Of a stretch of 64,000 nt of DNA, positions 40,355 through 49,152 are shown one piece after another (the stretch's first letter is position 1; each line of letters starts with the position of its first letter). This DNA is from DATAES01 sp036257895 (lineage in GTDB: Bacteria; Actinomycetota; Acidimicrobiia; Acidimicrobiales; JACDCH01), in contig DATAES010000151.1 of NCBI GenBank assembly GCA_036257895.1, forward strand, positions 1 to 64,000, in the 5' to 3' direction. The notes beneath the pieces are model-generated. The model did not search any database and was not told the origin of the DNA. It was given only the letters and a program-made list of their open reading frames with translations. Both the position numbers and the translations under genes were made by a program.

Positions 40355-41950
40355 CTAGCGCTTGTGGCGGCGTTGGCCTTCGAGGCGTTCGCGGATGACC
40401 GCACGGCGCTCCTGCAACTCTCGGTACGTGAGCTTCTCGACGGAGTCGTCGAGGCCGAAGCTGGCCTTCACGCCCGTCATGTCGAGTTGCCACGCGTCGG
40501 GATCGAGCCCGAGCTCCGCCGCGATGCGCTCGCCGTGGGCGTTGGCGAAGTGCATCGAGATCTCCGCGATCTCGCCGAAGATGTCGAGATCCGGCGCGAG
40601 CGTTGCGATCGCGCCGTCGAGGAACATCATGTTCTTCACGAACAGCATCAGCTCCTTCGGCAGGCGCGCGCCGATGCCGAGCAGGGCCTTGATGGTGCGT
40701 TGGATCTCCCCGACCAGCTCGTCACCCGTCATCGTCGTCGGGTCGACGGGGGGTCGATCGAGACCGAGGTCGATGATGATCGCGTCGAGGTCCGTGTCGG
40801 ACGGCAGAGCGCCGAGATCGCGCAACGCTCCGAGTTGGCCGCGCACGTCGTTCATCGAGCCAGCGATCAAGAGTCGCAGGAGCGCCAGACGTTTCGGTTC
40901 GGACAGCCGTCCGGTGATGCCGAAGTCCATGAGGGCGGTGCGACCGTCGGCCATCACGAACAGGTTCCCGCCGTGCAGGTCGCCATGGAAGATGCCGTGG
41001 ATGAGCGCGCCCTCCATGCCGCCCACCATGCCCGTGCGCACGACCTCGTGCGTGTCGACGCCGGCGTCCTTCATGCCGGCGACGTCCTCGAACGCGAAGC
41101 CGCGGAGACGTTCCATCACCAGCACGCGACGGGTGACGAGCGAAGGATGCGGCCGCGGGATGACGTAGCCGCGCTGGCCCAGGAGCGCGAACGCGTGCGC
41201 GACCTCGAGCATGTTGTCCGCCTCGAGGCGGAAGTCGAGCTCCTCGGCGATGGTCTCGGCGAACAGCTCGACGAGCGCGGGAGGATTGGCGAGCGCCGCG
41301 ACCGGTATGCGCCCGACGAGGTGCGGTGCCACCCACGACATGACGCGAAGGTCTCGGTGGACCAGCTCGCTCACTTGCGGTCGCTGCACCTTGACGACGA
41401 CCTCCTCGCCGGACACGAGCGTGGCGGCATGCACCTGCGCGATCGATGCCGCGGCCAACGGTGTTCGTTCGATCGTGCGGAAGACCGCATTCAGAGGCTG
41501 CAGCAAGTCCTCCTCGATGACCCGGCGCACCACGTCGAATGGCTCGGGCGGCACCTGGTCGCGGCACTTCCGGAATTCCGCGACGAGCGGTTCCGGGAAG
41601 ATGCCTTCACCCGACGAGATGATCTGCCCGAGCTTGATGTACGTCGGCCCTAACCGCTCGGCAGCAATGCGCAACCTCCGTGAGATGCCGGCGACCGATG
41701 CTTCGGTGCCGCGCTCGCGCACCGCCCACACCGCGACGGGCAGGCCGAGATCGCGCAGCGTCACCAGCATCCGCCCGCCCGGCGGCACTCGTCGATAGCG
41801 AGTCAGCTCCGGCACCGAGGCCCGAACGCTCGCGCGGAGACGATCGACATCTCGGCGCCACGTCAGGGCATCCAACTCGACGACCCATGGGCCGTGATCG
41901 GTGAAGGAGCCGTATTCGACGTCGGGTGATACCTGCGGTGCTGCTGTCAC
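40355..41950 (-). CDS. ABC1/AarF/UbiB family atypical kinase
   Basis: 531-aa protein-kinase-like protein. Family markers: YIKLGQIISS (KxGQ), AAASIAQVHAATL, VVVKVQRPQ with the ATP-binding Lys, FHGDLHGGNLF (catalytic loop) and LMDFGITG (DFG). UbiB/AarF proteins support quinone or isoprenoid lipid metabolism in membranes; the actual substrate in actinobacteria is unclear. The GTG at 41950 is inferred, since the longer frame to 42130 overlaps the divergent gene. The last 60 residues are charged and include QERRAVIRERLEGQRRHKR. Confidence 0.88.
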   Translation of the reverse strand: MTAAPQVSPDVEYGSFTDHGPWVVELDALTWRRDVDRLRASVRASVPELTRYRRVPPGGRMLVTLRDLGLPVAVWAVRERGTEASVAGISRRLRIAAERLGPTYIKLGQIISSGEGIFPEPLVAEFRKCRDQVPPEPFDVVRRVIEEDLLQPLNAVFRTIERTPLAAASIAQVHAATLVSGEEVVVKVQRPQVSELVHRDLRVMSWVAPHLVGRIPVAALANPPALVELFAETIAEELDFRLEADNMLEVAHAFALLGQRGYVIPRPHPSLVTRRVLVMERLRGFAFEDVAGMKDAGVDTHEVVRTGMVGGMEGALIHGIFHGDLHGGNLFVMADGRTALMDFGITGRLSEPKRLALLRLLIAGSMNDVRGQLGALRDLGALPSDTDLDAIIIDLGLDRPPVDPTTMTGDELVGEIQRTIKALLGIGARLPKELMLFVKNMMFLDGAIATLAPDLDIFGEIAEISMHFANAHGERIAAELGLDPDAWQLDMTGVKASFGLDDSVEKLTYRELQERRAVIRERLEGQRRHKR

Positions 41951-42011
41951 GCCCTGGCCACTCTGCCCGGTGCAGGTACCATCCGGCCACTCGATCAAAG
42001 GGGACAAGCCA

Positions 42012-43667
42012 GTGATCGACCGGTGGATCGTCGATTCGCAACCGAGTACGAGGTATCCGATCTTCACTCGGGGCAACGTCGGCGAAGTCTTTCCCGACCC
42101 GGTAGCGCCGCTCAGCGGCGACACCATCAAGCGCTACGCGGAGCACGGATGGCGGGATGCGTTCGTGCGTTTCGGTGCGTTCGATGCCGACGAGTTCGAT
42201 CCCGACAACACCGAGATCATCGGAATCTTCGGCGGCTACTGCTATCTCAACGTGTCGATCAGCCGGATCCTCGGCGTACGGACGCCTGGTCTCACGGCCG
42301 AGTCGATCGACAACCAACTCTGGGGCGAGATGCCGGGCGTGCCGCCATATGCGCCGCAGCCGACGGATGAGAGCCCGAGCCACACCGAGCGGATCCAGCA
42401 GACGCTCGGCTGGGCGCTCACCACCGAGTCGTTGCCGGAGCTCGCCGAGGACGAACGTCTCCTCGACCGGCTCCGTGACGAACGGCCCGATCTCACGCAG
42501 CTGAGCGATGCCGCGCTCGTTGACCGCATGCGCGACCTGACGGACGAACACTTCCGCCGGCTCTTCGGCCACCATCTGTTCATCTCGTACTGCGCCACGG
42601 TTCCGGTGGGCCTCATCCAACAGGTGTGCGCGGCTGTCGGGCGTCCCGATGACATGCTTCGCCTCATGGCCGGCGTCGGCGACGTCGAGTCCGCGGCGCC
42701 GAGCTATGCGATGTGGGACCTGTCGCGGCTGCCCGCCGACAGCGACGAGTTCAAGGTCCGGTTCGGTGAGTTCCTGCACGAGTACGGCGCCCGCGGACCG
42801 AACGAGTGGGAGATGCGATCACCGACGTGGGAGATCGAGCCCGAGCTCGCGCTCGTTGCCATCGAACAGATGCGCCGGACGCCGGACGATGGTGCGCCGC
42901 TCGAGCACCAGGCAGCGCGCGCGCAGGAAAGGGAACGAGTCGGTGCCGACATCGCCGCGATGCTCGAAGGTGACGCCGAGACCCACGGGCAGTTCCTTGC
43001 GGCGTTGCGGGCTGCACCGCTCTTCCTTGCCGGCCGCGAGCGCTCGAAGACGAACGCGATCCGCCTCACGCACGAGCTGCGTCTCGCCATGCACGAGCTC
43101 GGCCGGCGCTACGTCGAGCGCGGCGTGTTCGACCAGCCGAACAACTTCGGCATGGTGCGCTGGGATGAGCTCGACCAACTGGCCGCCGACCCGGGCTCGC
43201 TGACCGAAACGATCCGCGAGCGCGAAGCCATCTACGCGGAGCTGGTCACGCTCGAGCCGACATTCGTGTTCGAAGGTGAGCCGCCGTCGCCGTCGTCGTG
43301 GCCGCGTCGTGACGCGCGACCCGCCGCGGTTGCAGGCGACGGGGACGTGCTCCAGGGCATCCCGGGCTGTCCCGGCAAGGCGCGCGGCCGAGCGCGCGTC
43401 GTGCTCGACTCGCATGATCCGACGACGCTCGAGCCGGGCGACGTGCTGGTCGCGCCGATCACGGATCCGTCATGGACGCCGCTGTTCGTGCCGGCGGCCG
43501 CCGTGGTCGTCGACGTCGGTGCGCCCCTGAGTCACGCCATCATCGTCAGCCGCGAGCTCGGCATCCCTTGTGTCGTGTCGGTGACGGATGCGACCCGGAA
43601 GATCCCGAACGGTGCTTCGGTGGAAGTGGACGGCGACACCGGAACGGTGACAGTGCTCGAAGTGTGA
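42012..43667 (+). CDS. PEP-utilising-enzyme mobile-domain protein without ATP-grasp domain
   Basis: 551-aa protein. The C-terminal 110 residues are a swivelling phosphohistidine domain: GIPGCPGKARGRARVV, LVAPITDPSWTPLF and GAPLSHAIIVSRELGIPCVV with the phosphohistidine candidate His508. The first 400 residues (IIGIFGGYCYLNVSISRILG, FISYCATVPVGLIQQ, EFLHEYGARGPNEWE) match the middle substrate domain of rifampicin phosphotransferase-like enzymes, but the ATP-grasp domain that normally phosphorylates the His is missing. A partner may supply it. GTG at 42012 after AAAGGGGA. Confidence 0.82.
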   Translation: MIDRWIVDSQPSTRYPIFTRGNVGEVFPDPVAPLSGDTIKRYAEHGWRDAFVRFGAFDADEFDPDNTEIIGIFGGYCYLNVSISRILGVRTPGLTAESIDNQLWGEMPGVPPYAPQPTDESPSHTERIQQTLGWALTTESLPELAEDERLLDRLRDERPDLTQLSDAALVDRMRDLTDEHFRRLFGHHLFISYCATVPVGLIQQVCAAVGRPDDMLRLMAGVGDVESAAPSYAMWDLSRLPADSDEFKVRFGEFLHEYGARGPNEWEMRSPTWEIEPELALVAIEQMRRTPDDGAPLEHQAARAQERERVGADIAAMLEGDAETHGQFLAALRAAPLFLAGRERSKTNAIRLTHELRLAMHELGRRYVERGVFDQPNNFGMVRWDELDQLAADPGSLTETIREREAIYAELVTLEPTFVFEGEPPSPSSWPRRDARPAAVAGDGDVLQGIPGCPGKARGRARVVLDSHDPTTLEPGDVLVAPITDPSWTPLFVPAAAVVVDVGAPLSHAIIVSRELGIPCVVSVTDATRKIPNGASVEVDGDTGTVTVLEV

Positions 43668-43694
43668 CCTCGCTGGTCGCGCGAGGCTGAGGTC

Positions 43695-44858
43695 ATGCTC
43701 GAAGGGATTCGTGTCGTCGAGCTCGGCGTGTGGGTTGCCGGGCCGGCAGCCGCGGGGATCATGGCCGACTGGGGCGCCGACGTCATCAAGGTCGAGGCAC
43801 CGTCGGGCGACCCGATGCGACGCATGCTCGCGGTGACCGCCGGCGGCCGTGGCGATCTGCCGAGCCCGCCGTTCGATCTCGACAACCGCGGCAAACGATC
43901 GGTCGTCTTCGACCTCGAGACCGACGAGGGCCGCGATGCAATGGACACGCTGCTCGAAACCGCCGACGTGTTCATGACCAACCTTCGCCCCGAGGCCGTC
44001 GATCGTCTCGGCCTCGGACCGGAAGCGGTGCGGGCCGCGCATCCGAGGCTCGTCTACGCCACGGTGACCGGATACGGCCGCGAGGGCCCGGAGACATGGC
44101 GGGCGGGCTACGACGTGGGCGCGTTCTGGGCCCGGTCGGGTCTCGCTGCGCTGGCGGTACCGCCGGACGACCCGCAGCCGCAGTTCCGGGGCGGGGTCGG
44201 CGACCACGTCACGGCGATCACGACGCTTGCGGGCATCCTCGGCGCGCTGTGGCAACGCGAGCGCACCGGGGAGGGTCAGGTCGTCGAGACATCGCTCCTG
44301 CGCACCGGCATCTACTGCCTCGGATGGGACCTCGGCATCCAGTTGCGGCTCGGCAAGCTGGCGTCGACCCTGCCCCGCACCGAGCAGTCCAACCCGATGA
44401 TCAACGTGTACCGGGCCGCCGACGAGAAGTGGTTCTGGTTGCTCGGCGTCGAGGCCGATCGCATGTGGCCCAAGCTGCTCCGTGCCGTCGACCGCGACCG
44501 CTGGGCGGATGACGATCGCTACCGCACCGCACGCGACCGGCGGTACAACGCCAAGGAGCTGATCGCCGAGCTCGACGAGCTGTTCGCCAGCCGCGCCCGG
44601 GCCGAGTGGACCGCGGTGCTCGACGAGCACGACGTGTGGTGGGCACCGGTGAACACCGCTGAGGACGTCGTCAACGATCCGCAGGCCATCGCCGCGGGCG
44701 CGTTCGTCGACGTTCCGGACGGGCTCGGCTCGGACGCCCATCGGGCAGTCGCGACGCCGGTCCGGTTCACCGACGCCGGCGATGCCGGGCCTCGTGGTCC
44801 GGTGCCGGGGTTGGGCGAGCACACCGAAGAAGTGCGGCGCGAGCTCGGGCTGGCGTGA
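43695..44858 (+). CDS. CaiB/BaiF family CoA-transferase
   Basis: 387-aa type III CoA-transferase. LEGIRVVELGVWVAGPAAAG and ADWGADVIKVEAPSGDPMRR form the N-terminal motif, NLRPEAVDRLGLGP follows, and GYDVGAFWARSG contains the likely catalytic Asp (about 140). It moves CoA between organic acids. Starts 27 bp after the PEP-domain gene; its stop overlaps the next gene by 4 bases (GTGA). It opens a four-gene run of acyl-CoA enzymes. Confidence 0.92.
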   Translation: MLEGIRVVELGVWVAGPAAAGIMADWGADVIKVEAPSGDPMRRMLAVTAGGRGDLPSPPFDLDNRGKRSVVFDLETDEGRDAMDTLLETADVFMTNLRPEAVDRLGLGPEAVRAAHPRLVYATVTGYGREGPETWRAGYDVGAFWARSGLAALAVPPDDPQPQFRGGVGDHVTAITTLAGILGALWQRERTGEGQVVETSLLRTGIYCLGWDLGIQLRLGKLASTLPRTEQSNPMINVYRAADEKWFWLLGVEADRMWPKLLRAVDRDRWADDDRYRTARDRRYNAKELIAELDELFASRARAEWTAVLDEHDVWWAPVNTAEDVVNDPQAIAAGAFVDVPDGLGSDAHRAVATPVRFTDAGDAGPRGPVPGLGEHTEEVRRELGLA

Positions 44859-46009
44859 GCGAGCGCGCCGAGACGCCGATCGAGCTCGCGGCCCGCATCG
44901 GCGCCAAGGTCGCGCCGCGCAGCGCCGAGATCGAGCAGAACCGCACGCTGCCTGGTGACATCGTCGAGGACCTGGCGGCGGCTGGCCTGTTCAAACTGTT
45001 CGTCCCGGCGCGCTACGGCGGCGGTGAAGTGAGCGCAGCGGACGGCCTGGCCGTGATGGAGGAGATCGCCGCTCACGACGGGTCGACCGGGTGGTGCGTG
45101 ATGATCGCGATGACGACCGGTCTGATCGGGGGATTCCTCCCCGCTGACCACGCACGAGCCGTCTACGGATCACCGGATGCGATCACCGGCGGGTTCGCAG
45201 CGCCCATGGGACGCGGCAAGCGAGTCGACGGTGGCATCTCGGTCAGAGGTCGGTGGCAGTGGGGATCGGGCATTGCGCACTGCACGGCCATCGGCGGCGG
45301 CTGCGTCGTGCACGGAGGCGGTCCCGACGGCGACGAACGACCCACGGCCAAGTTCGTGCTGTTCGACCTCGGCGATGTCGAGATCCTCGACACCTGGTAC
45401 GTCGCGGGCCTCAAGGGAACCGGAAGCACCGACTATCAGGTGCACGACGCGTTCGTCCCCGAAGACCGGTGGTTCGCGCTCGCGGGCGCCGTGCCCCGTG
45501 AGGACGGCCCGCTCTACCGGTTCTCGTTCTTCGGTCTGCTAGCGCTGGGTGTCTCGGCGATCGCACTCGGACTGGCGCGGCGTTCGATCGACGAGCTGAT
45601 CGTGCTCGCGGCGACGAAACGACCGCAAGGGAGCTCGCGTCCACTGGCCGAACGAACCCCGGTGCAGGCCGACGTCGCGATCGCAGAAGCCTCGCTGCGG
45701 TCGGCGCGCGCCTTCGTCGCGGATGCGGTGGGCGATGCATGGACGACCGTGCTCGCGGGCGACACGGTTTCGGACGAGCAGCGGCGCGTCATCCGCCTCG
45801 CCGCCACCCACGCGATGTCCATCGGCGCGCAAGTGGTCGACCGGATGTACACCGCGGCCGGTGGCGTCGCGGTCTACGAGGACAGCGCCTTGCAACGAGT
45901 GCTGCGCGACGTCCATGTCGCGACCCAACACGCCATCACCTCGTCCCGCACGTACGAACTGGCCGGTCGCCTGCGACTGGGTCTCGAGACTGATACTGCG
46001 CAGCTGTGA
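44855..46009 (+). CDS. Acyl-CoA dehydrogenase-like flavoprotein (HsaA-type monooxygenase group)
   Basis: 384-aa flavoprotein of the acyl-CoA dehydrogenase fold, type 2 C-terminal domain. DIVEDLAAAGLFKLFVPARYGG, DGSTGWCVMI, ISVRGRWQWGSG and GLKGTGSTDYQV are hallmarks of the HsaA / p-hydroxyphenylacetate hydroxylase C2-like oxygenases rather than true FadE enzymes, and the catalytic Glu motif of FadE is absent. It may be a flavin-dependent oxygenase. GTG at 44855 overlaps the CoA-transferase stop. Confidence 0.87.
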   Translation: MSERAETPIELAARIGAKVAPRSAEIEQNRTLPGDIVEDLAAAGLFKLFVPARYGGGEVSAADGLAVMEEIAAHDGSTGWCVMIAMTTGLIGGFLPADHARAVYGSPDAITGGFAAPMGRGKRVDGGISVRGRWQWGSGIAHCTAIGGGCVVHGGGPDGDERPTAKFVLFDLGDVEILDTWYVAGLKGTGSTDYQVHDAFVPEDRWFALAGAVPREDGPLYRFSFFGLLALGVSAIALGLARRSIDELIVLAATKRPQGSSRPLAERTPVQADVAIAEASLRSARAFVADAVGDAWTTVLAGDTVSDEQRRVIRLAATHAMSIGAQVVDRMYTAAGGVAVYEDSALQRVLRDVHVATQHAITSSRTYELAGRLRLGLETDTAQL

Positions 46010-46052
46010 GTGGGCTCCGCGTCGTCGGCGAACGGCTTCTCGGACTGCCGCG

Positions 46053-46826
46053 ATGATCCGCACCGCGCGCGATGGCGACGTACTCGTCGTGACGATCGAC
46101 GTTCCGGGCGACGATCTCAACCGGGTCGGCGAGGAGCTGCACGGCGCGCTCGCAGAATTGTTCCCGATGCTGCAGCGTGAGCGCGAGGCGCGGGCCATCG
46201 TGTTGACCGCTCACGGTCGTGCGTTCTCCGCGGGCGGCGATTTCGAGTGGTTCCCGCAACTGCAGGAGCCCGGCAGGCTCGAGGCGCTACGACGGGATGG
46301 CAAGCAGATCATCTGGGACCTGCTCGACGTGCATCTGCCGATCGTGTGTGCCCTCAACGGTCACGCCATCGGTCTGGGCGCGTCGATCGCGCTGTTGTGC
46401 GATGCGGTGTTCATGGCAGAGTCCGCGACGATCGCAGATCCGCACGTACGCGTCGGGATCGTCGCCGGCGACGGCGGCACCGTGGCGTGGCCACTGGCCA
46501 TCGGACCGATGCTGGCGAAGCGCTATCTGTTGACCGGCGACCCGGTGAGCGCGGTCGACGCGGCTCGGCTGGGACTCGTGACGGAGGTCGCGCCCGACGA
46601 CGAGGTGGTCGAGCGGGCGATGACGTTCGCGCGCAAGCTGGCGGCGGGTGCGCCCTTGGCGGTCCAGTACACGAAGCAAGCGGTGAACCAATTCGTGAAG
46701 CAGGTTGCGGGCACGTCGTTCGACCTCGCGACCGCGCTCGAGATCACGACGTTCCGGTCCGCCGATCACGCCGAAGCGCTCGCCGCCATCCGGGAGAAGC
46801 GTCCGCCCAACTTCAAGGGAGTCTGA
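46053..46826 (+). CDS. Enoyl-CoA hydratase/isomerase family protein
   Basis: 257-aa crotonase. VLTAHGRAFSAGGDFEWFPQL and ALNGHAIGLGASIALLCDAVFMA with VRVGIVAGDGGTVAWPL are the oxyanion and active-site blocks; the C-terminus EALAAIREKRPPNFKG is typical. It is 43 bp after the flavoprotein gene and 4 bp before the nitroreductase start, so likely in the same operon. ATG at 46053 is the first start giving the complete domain. Substrate unknown. Confidence 0.9.
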   Translation: MIRTARDGDVLVVTIDVPGDDLNRVGEELHGALAELFPMLQREREARAIVLTAHGRAFSAGGDFEWFPQLQEPGRLEALRRDGKQIIWDLLDVHLPIVCALNGHAIGLGASIALLCDAVFMAESATIADPHVRVGIVAGDGGTVAWPLAIGPMLAKRYLLTGDPVSAVDAARLGLVTEVAPDDEVVERAMTFARKLAAGAPLAVQYTKQAVNQFVKQVAGTSFDLATALEITTFRSADHAEALAAIREKRPPNFKGV

Positions 46827-46830
46827 ACTG

Positions 46831-47478
46831 GTGGAGCTCTACGACGGGCTGATGACGACGCGGTCGATGAGGCGGTTCACCGACGAACCGGTGACCGACG
46901 AGGAGATCGAACGGATCCTGGCTGCGGCCGTGCAGGCGCCGAGTGGCGGCAACATCCAGCCGTACCAGTTCGTCGTGGTGACGGACGCAGACCGGCGGCG
47001 GGCGATCGGCGAGCTGTACAGGCGCGCGTACGACCGCTACGAGCCCGCTGTGCTGAAGCTGTTCCCGCCGTTCACAGACGAGAACGCGCGACGGCGGCAC
47101 GAACGCAACTGGGCGGCGTCGCGCCATCTCGCGGACACGATCGGATCGGCCCCCGCGATGGTGCTCGTCCTCATGCCCCGCATCTCGATGACGGTGTCCG
47201 ATGACGAAGGCGAGATGGATGTCGGCCCGACGTACGCATCGGTGTACCCGGCGGTGCAGAACGCCGTGCTGGCCGCCCGGTCGATGGGCATCGGCACCGT
47301 GCTCACGACCGTGTACCGGATCCACGAAGAAGAAGTGCGCAGCGTGTGCGGTATCCCGGACCGATACGAGGTCGCCGCCCTGTTGCCCCTCGGCCGCCCC
47401 ACCGGGACGTGGGGCATCGCACCCCGCCGACCCGCTCCGTCGATCACCAGCTGGAACCAGTTCGGCACCCGCCGCTGA
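46831..47478 (+). CDS. Nitroreductase family protein
   Basis: 215-aa FMN-dependent nitroreductase-fold protein. TTRSMRRFTDEPVTDEEIERIL and AAVQAPSGGNIQPYQFVVV give the FMN-binding N-terminal motif; SVYPAVQNAVLAARSMGIGTVLTT is the helix following, and LPLGRPTG closes the fold. GTG at 46831 with AAGGGA ten bases upstream. In an acyl-CoA enzyme operon it could reduce an enone or unsaturated intermediate. A family A palindrome follows its stop by 16 bp. Confidence 0.88.
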   Translation: MELYDGLMTTRSMRRFTDEPVTDEEIERILAAAVQAPSGGNIQPYQFVVVTDADRRRAIGELYRRAYDRYEPAVLKLFPPFTDENARRRHERNWAASRHLADTIGSAPAMVLVLMPRISMTVSDDEGEMDVGPTYASVYPAVQNAVLAARSMGIGTVLTTVYRIHEEEVRSVCGIPDRYEVAALLPLGRPTGTWGIAPRRPAPSITSWNQFGTRR

Positions 47479-47494
47479 CGCGCTCGGCCCCCGA

Positions 47495-47547
47495 CGAATG
47501 TTGGTGCGCCGTGGCCCCTATAGGGGCCACGGCGACCCGAAGTTCGG
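47495..47547. repeat. Dispersed palindrome, family A, copy 3 (contains a gene stop codon)
   Basis: Reverse orientation to copies 1 and 2: CGAATGTTGGTGC, perfect 28-bp palindrome at 47507-47534, then ACCCGAAGTTCGG. The TAG stop of the minus-strand enoyl-CoA hydratase at 47518 falls in the palindrome core, so its last residues, FGSPWPL, are encoded by the element. It also lies 16 bp after the stop of the plus-strand nitroreductase, so it separates convergent genes. Confidence 0.9.
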
Positions 47548-48345
47548 AGGGTGTTTGGCCATCCAGGCGCGGACTCCCTCCGCGTAGTCCGGCTGTCTCA
47601 CCATCTCGTCGAGAAGGCGCTCGGCTTCTGTGGTGGAGGCCCCGACGTCGCGGTCCAGATCGGCGTACAGCTGACGCTTCGCCGCGGCGTTGGCGGCGGG
47701 GCTGATCTCCGCCGCGATCGTCCTGCCATAGTCGACCGTGAACGTCAGCAGCTCGTCGGGCGGCAGGACGCGATTCACGAGCCCGATCCGTGCCGCCTCC
47801 TCCGCGAACACGACGCGCGACGACAACAACAGGTCGGCGGCATGGCCGACCCCCACGAGTCGCGGCAGCACCCACGACAAGCCGTGTTCGGCGGGGAGCC
47901 CCAATCGTCCCGACGAGGTCGTGAGCTTCGCGCCCGCGGCGGCGAAACGGATGTCGCAGAAGCAGGCAAGGACGAGACCGACGCCGGCGGCCGCGCCGTT
48001 GATCGCGGCAATGATCGGCTTCGGGATGCCGTAGTGGAACGCGTACACGTGCTCGTACTCGGGACGGACGCCATGGCCGGGTGTCGCAAGAGACGCAACG
48101 TCAACGCCCGCGTCGTATTCACCCGTGACCGAGATCTTCTCGAGCGCGTCGGTGTCGCCTCCGGCACAGAACCCGCGGCCTGCTCCGGTCACGACGATCA
48201 CACGCACTGCACGGTCGGCTTCGGCGCGCGCCATCGCATCGCGGTACTCGTGGTTCATCCGCCCTGTCCACGCGTTCAAGCGCTCGGGACGATTCAGGGT
48301 GACGGTGGCGACGCCGTCCGCAACGTCGTACAGGACGACGCTCAT
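47518..48345 (-). CDS. Enoyl-CoA hydratase/isomerase family protein
   Basis: 275-aa crotonase. ATVTLNRPERLNAWT, VTGAGRGFCAGGDTDAL and AINGAAAGVGLVLACFCDIRF are the expected motifs, with SSGRLGLPAEHGLSWVLPRL following. The C-terminus HPPNFGSPWPL ends inside the family A palindrome; other family members would normally end near HPPNF, so the last five residues look like read-in from the repeat. ATG at 48345 overlaps the cysQ stop by 4 bases. Confidence 0.9.
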   Translation of the reverse strand: MSVVLYDVADGVATVTLNRPERLNAWTGRMNHEYRDAMARAEADRAVRVIVVTGAGRGFCAGGDTDALEKISVTGEYDAGVDVASLATPGHGVRPEYEHVYAFHYGIPKPIIAAINGAAAGVGLVLACFCDIRFAAAGAKLTTSSGRLGLPAEHGLSWVLPRLVGVGHAADLLLSSRVVFAEEAARIGLVNRVLPPDELLTFTVDYGRTIAAEISPAANAAAKRQLYADLDRDVGASTTEAERLLDEMVRQPDYAEGVRAWMAKHPPNFGSPWPL

Positions 48346-49082
48346 ACAGCGGCGATCGCCGTCGCCGCGAGATCCGATCGGCAGATCAACAAGTCGGGTG
48401 ACCACGGGTCGGACTGGTTGTAGACGAGCGATCGTCCGTCGATGCGCGACGCGTGCAATCCCGCTGCTCGCGCGACGGCGACCGGCGCGCAGTTGTCCCA
48501 CTCGTACTGTCCGCCGGCGTGCGCGTAGACGTCGACCTCGCCGAGCACGACGGCCATCGCCTTCGCGCCGGCAGAGCCCATGGCGACCAGGTCGGCGCCG
48601 AGTGCCTCGGCGATGCGCAGCGCGACCGCGGGAGGACGGGTGCGGCTCACCACCACGCGCGGTGGCCCGTCATGGCGAGCCGGTTCGGGCGGCGGGGGAT
48701 CAGTCGCCAGCGTGATGCCCATGGCGGGCAACGCCACTGCGCCGGCCAGGGGCTCACCGCGACCGTCGACGAGCGCCACGTGGACGGCCCAGTCGGCGCG
48801 CCCCGGTTCGCCGAATTCGCGAGTGCCATCGAGCGGATCGACGATCCAGACCCGCTCCGCCCCGAGTCGGGATCGGTCCTCGATGCCCTCCTCCGACAGG
48901 ACCTTGTCTTCCGGGCGCAGCTCACCGAGCGCCTCGACGATGAACCGGTGGGCCGACCAGTCGCCTTCGTCCCGCAGCGACCACCAGTCGTGGGCCGTCC
49001 CTCCGGCCTTGGCTCGCAACTCGAGGAGCAGCGCACCGGCCCGTGTGGCCACGTCCGCCGCAACCTCGTGGTCCGAAAGCAT
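48342..49082 (-). CDS. cysQ: 3'(2'),5'-bisphosphate nucleotidase CysQ-like
   Basis: 246-aa inositol-monophosphatase-fold enzyme. Metal motif 1 LSEEG (64-65 Glu), motif 2 VDPLDGTREF (82-90) and motif 3 EWDNCAPVAVARAAG are intact. CysQ dephosphorylates PAP or PAPS; its divergent placement 70 bp from cysD-cysN-cysC supports that role over inositol phosphatase. It also overlaps the enoyl-CoA hydratase gene by 4 bases. ATG at 49082. Confidence 0.88.
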   Translation of the reverse strand: MLSDHEVAADVATRAGALLLELRAKAGGTAHDWWSLRDEGDWSAHRFIVEALGELRPEDKVLSEEGIEDRSRLGAERVWIVDPLDGTREFGEPGRADWAVHVALVDGRGEPLAGAVALPAMGITLATDPPPPEPARHDGPPRVVVSRTRPPAVALRIAEALGADLVAMGSAGAKAMAVVLGEVDVYAHAGGQYEWDNCAPVAVARAAGLHASRIDGRSLVYNQSDPWSPDLLICRSDLAATAIAAV

Positions 49083-49152
49083 GGCGGCCGACGCTAGTGG
49101 GACGGCCCGTAGTTGCAGGAATACGGAGCGCTCTGGTCAACTTTTCATTCCC

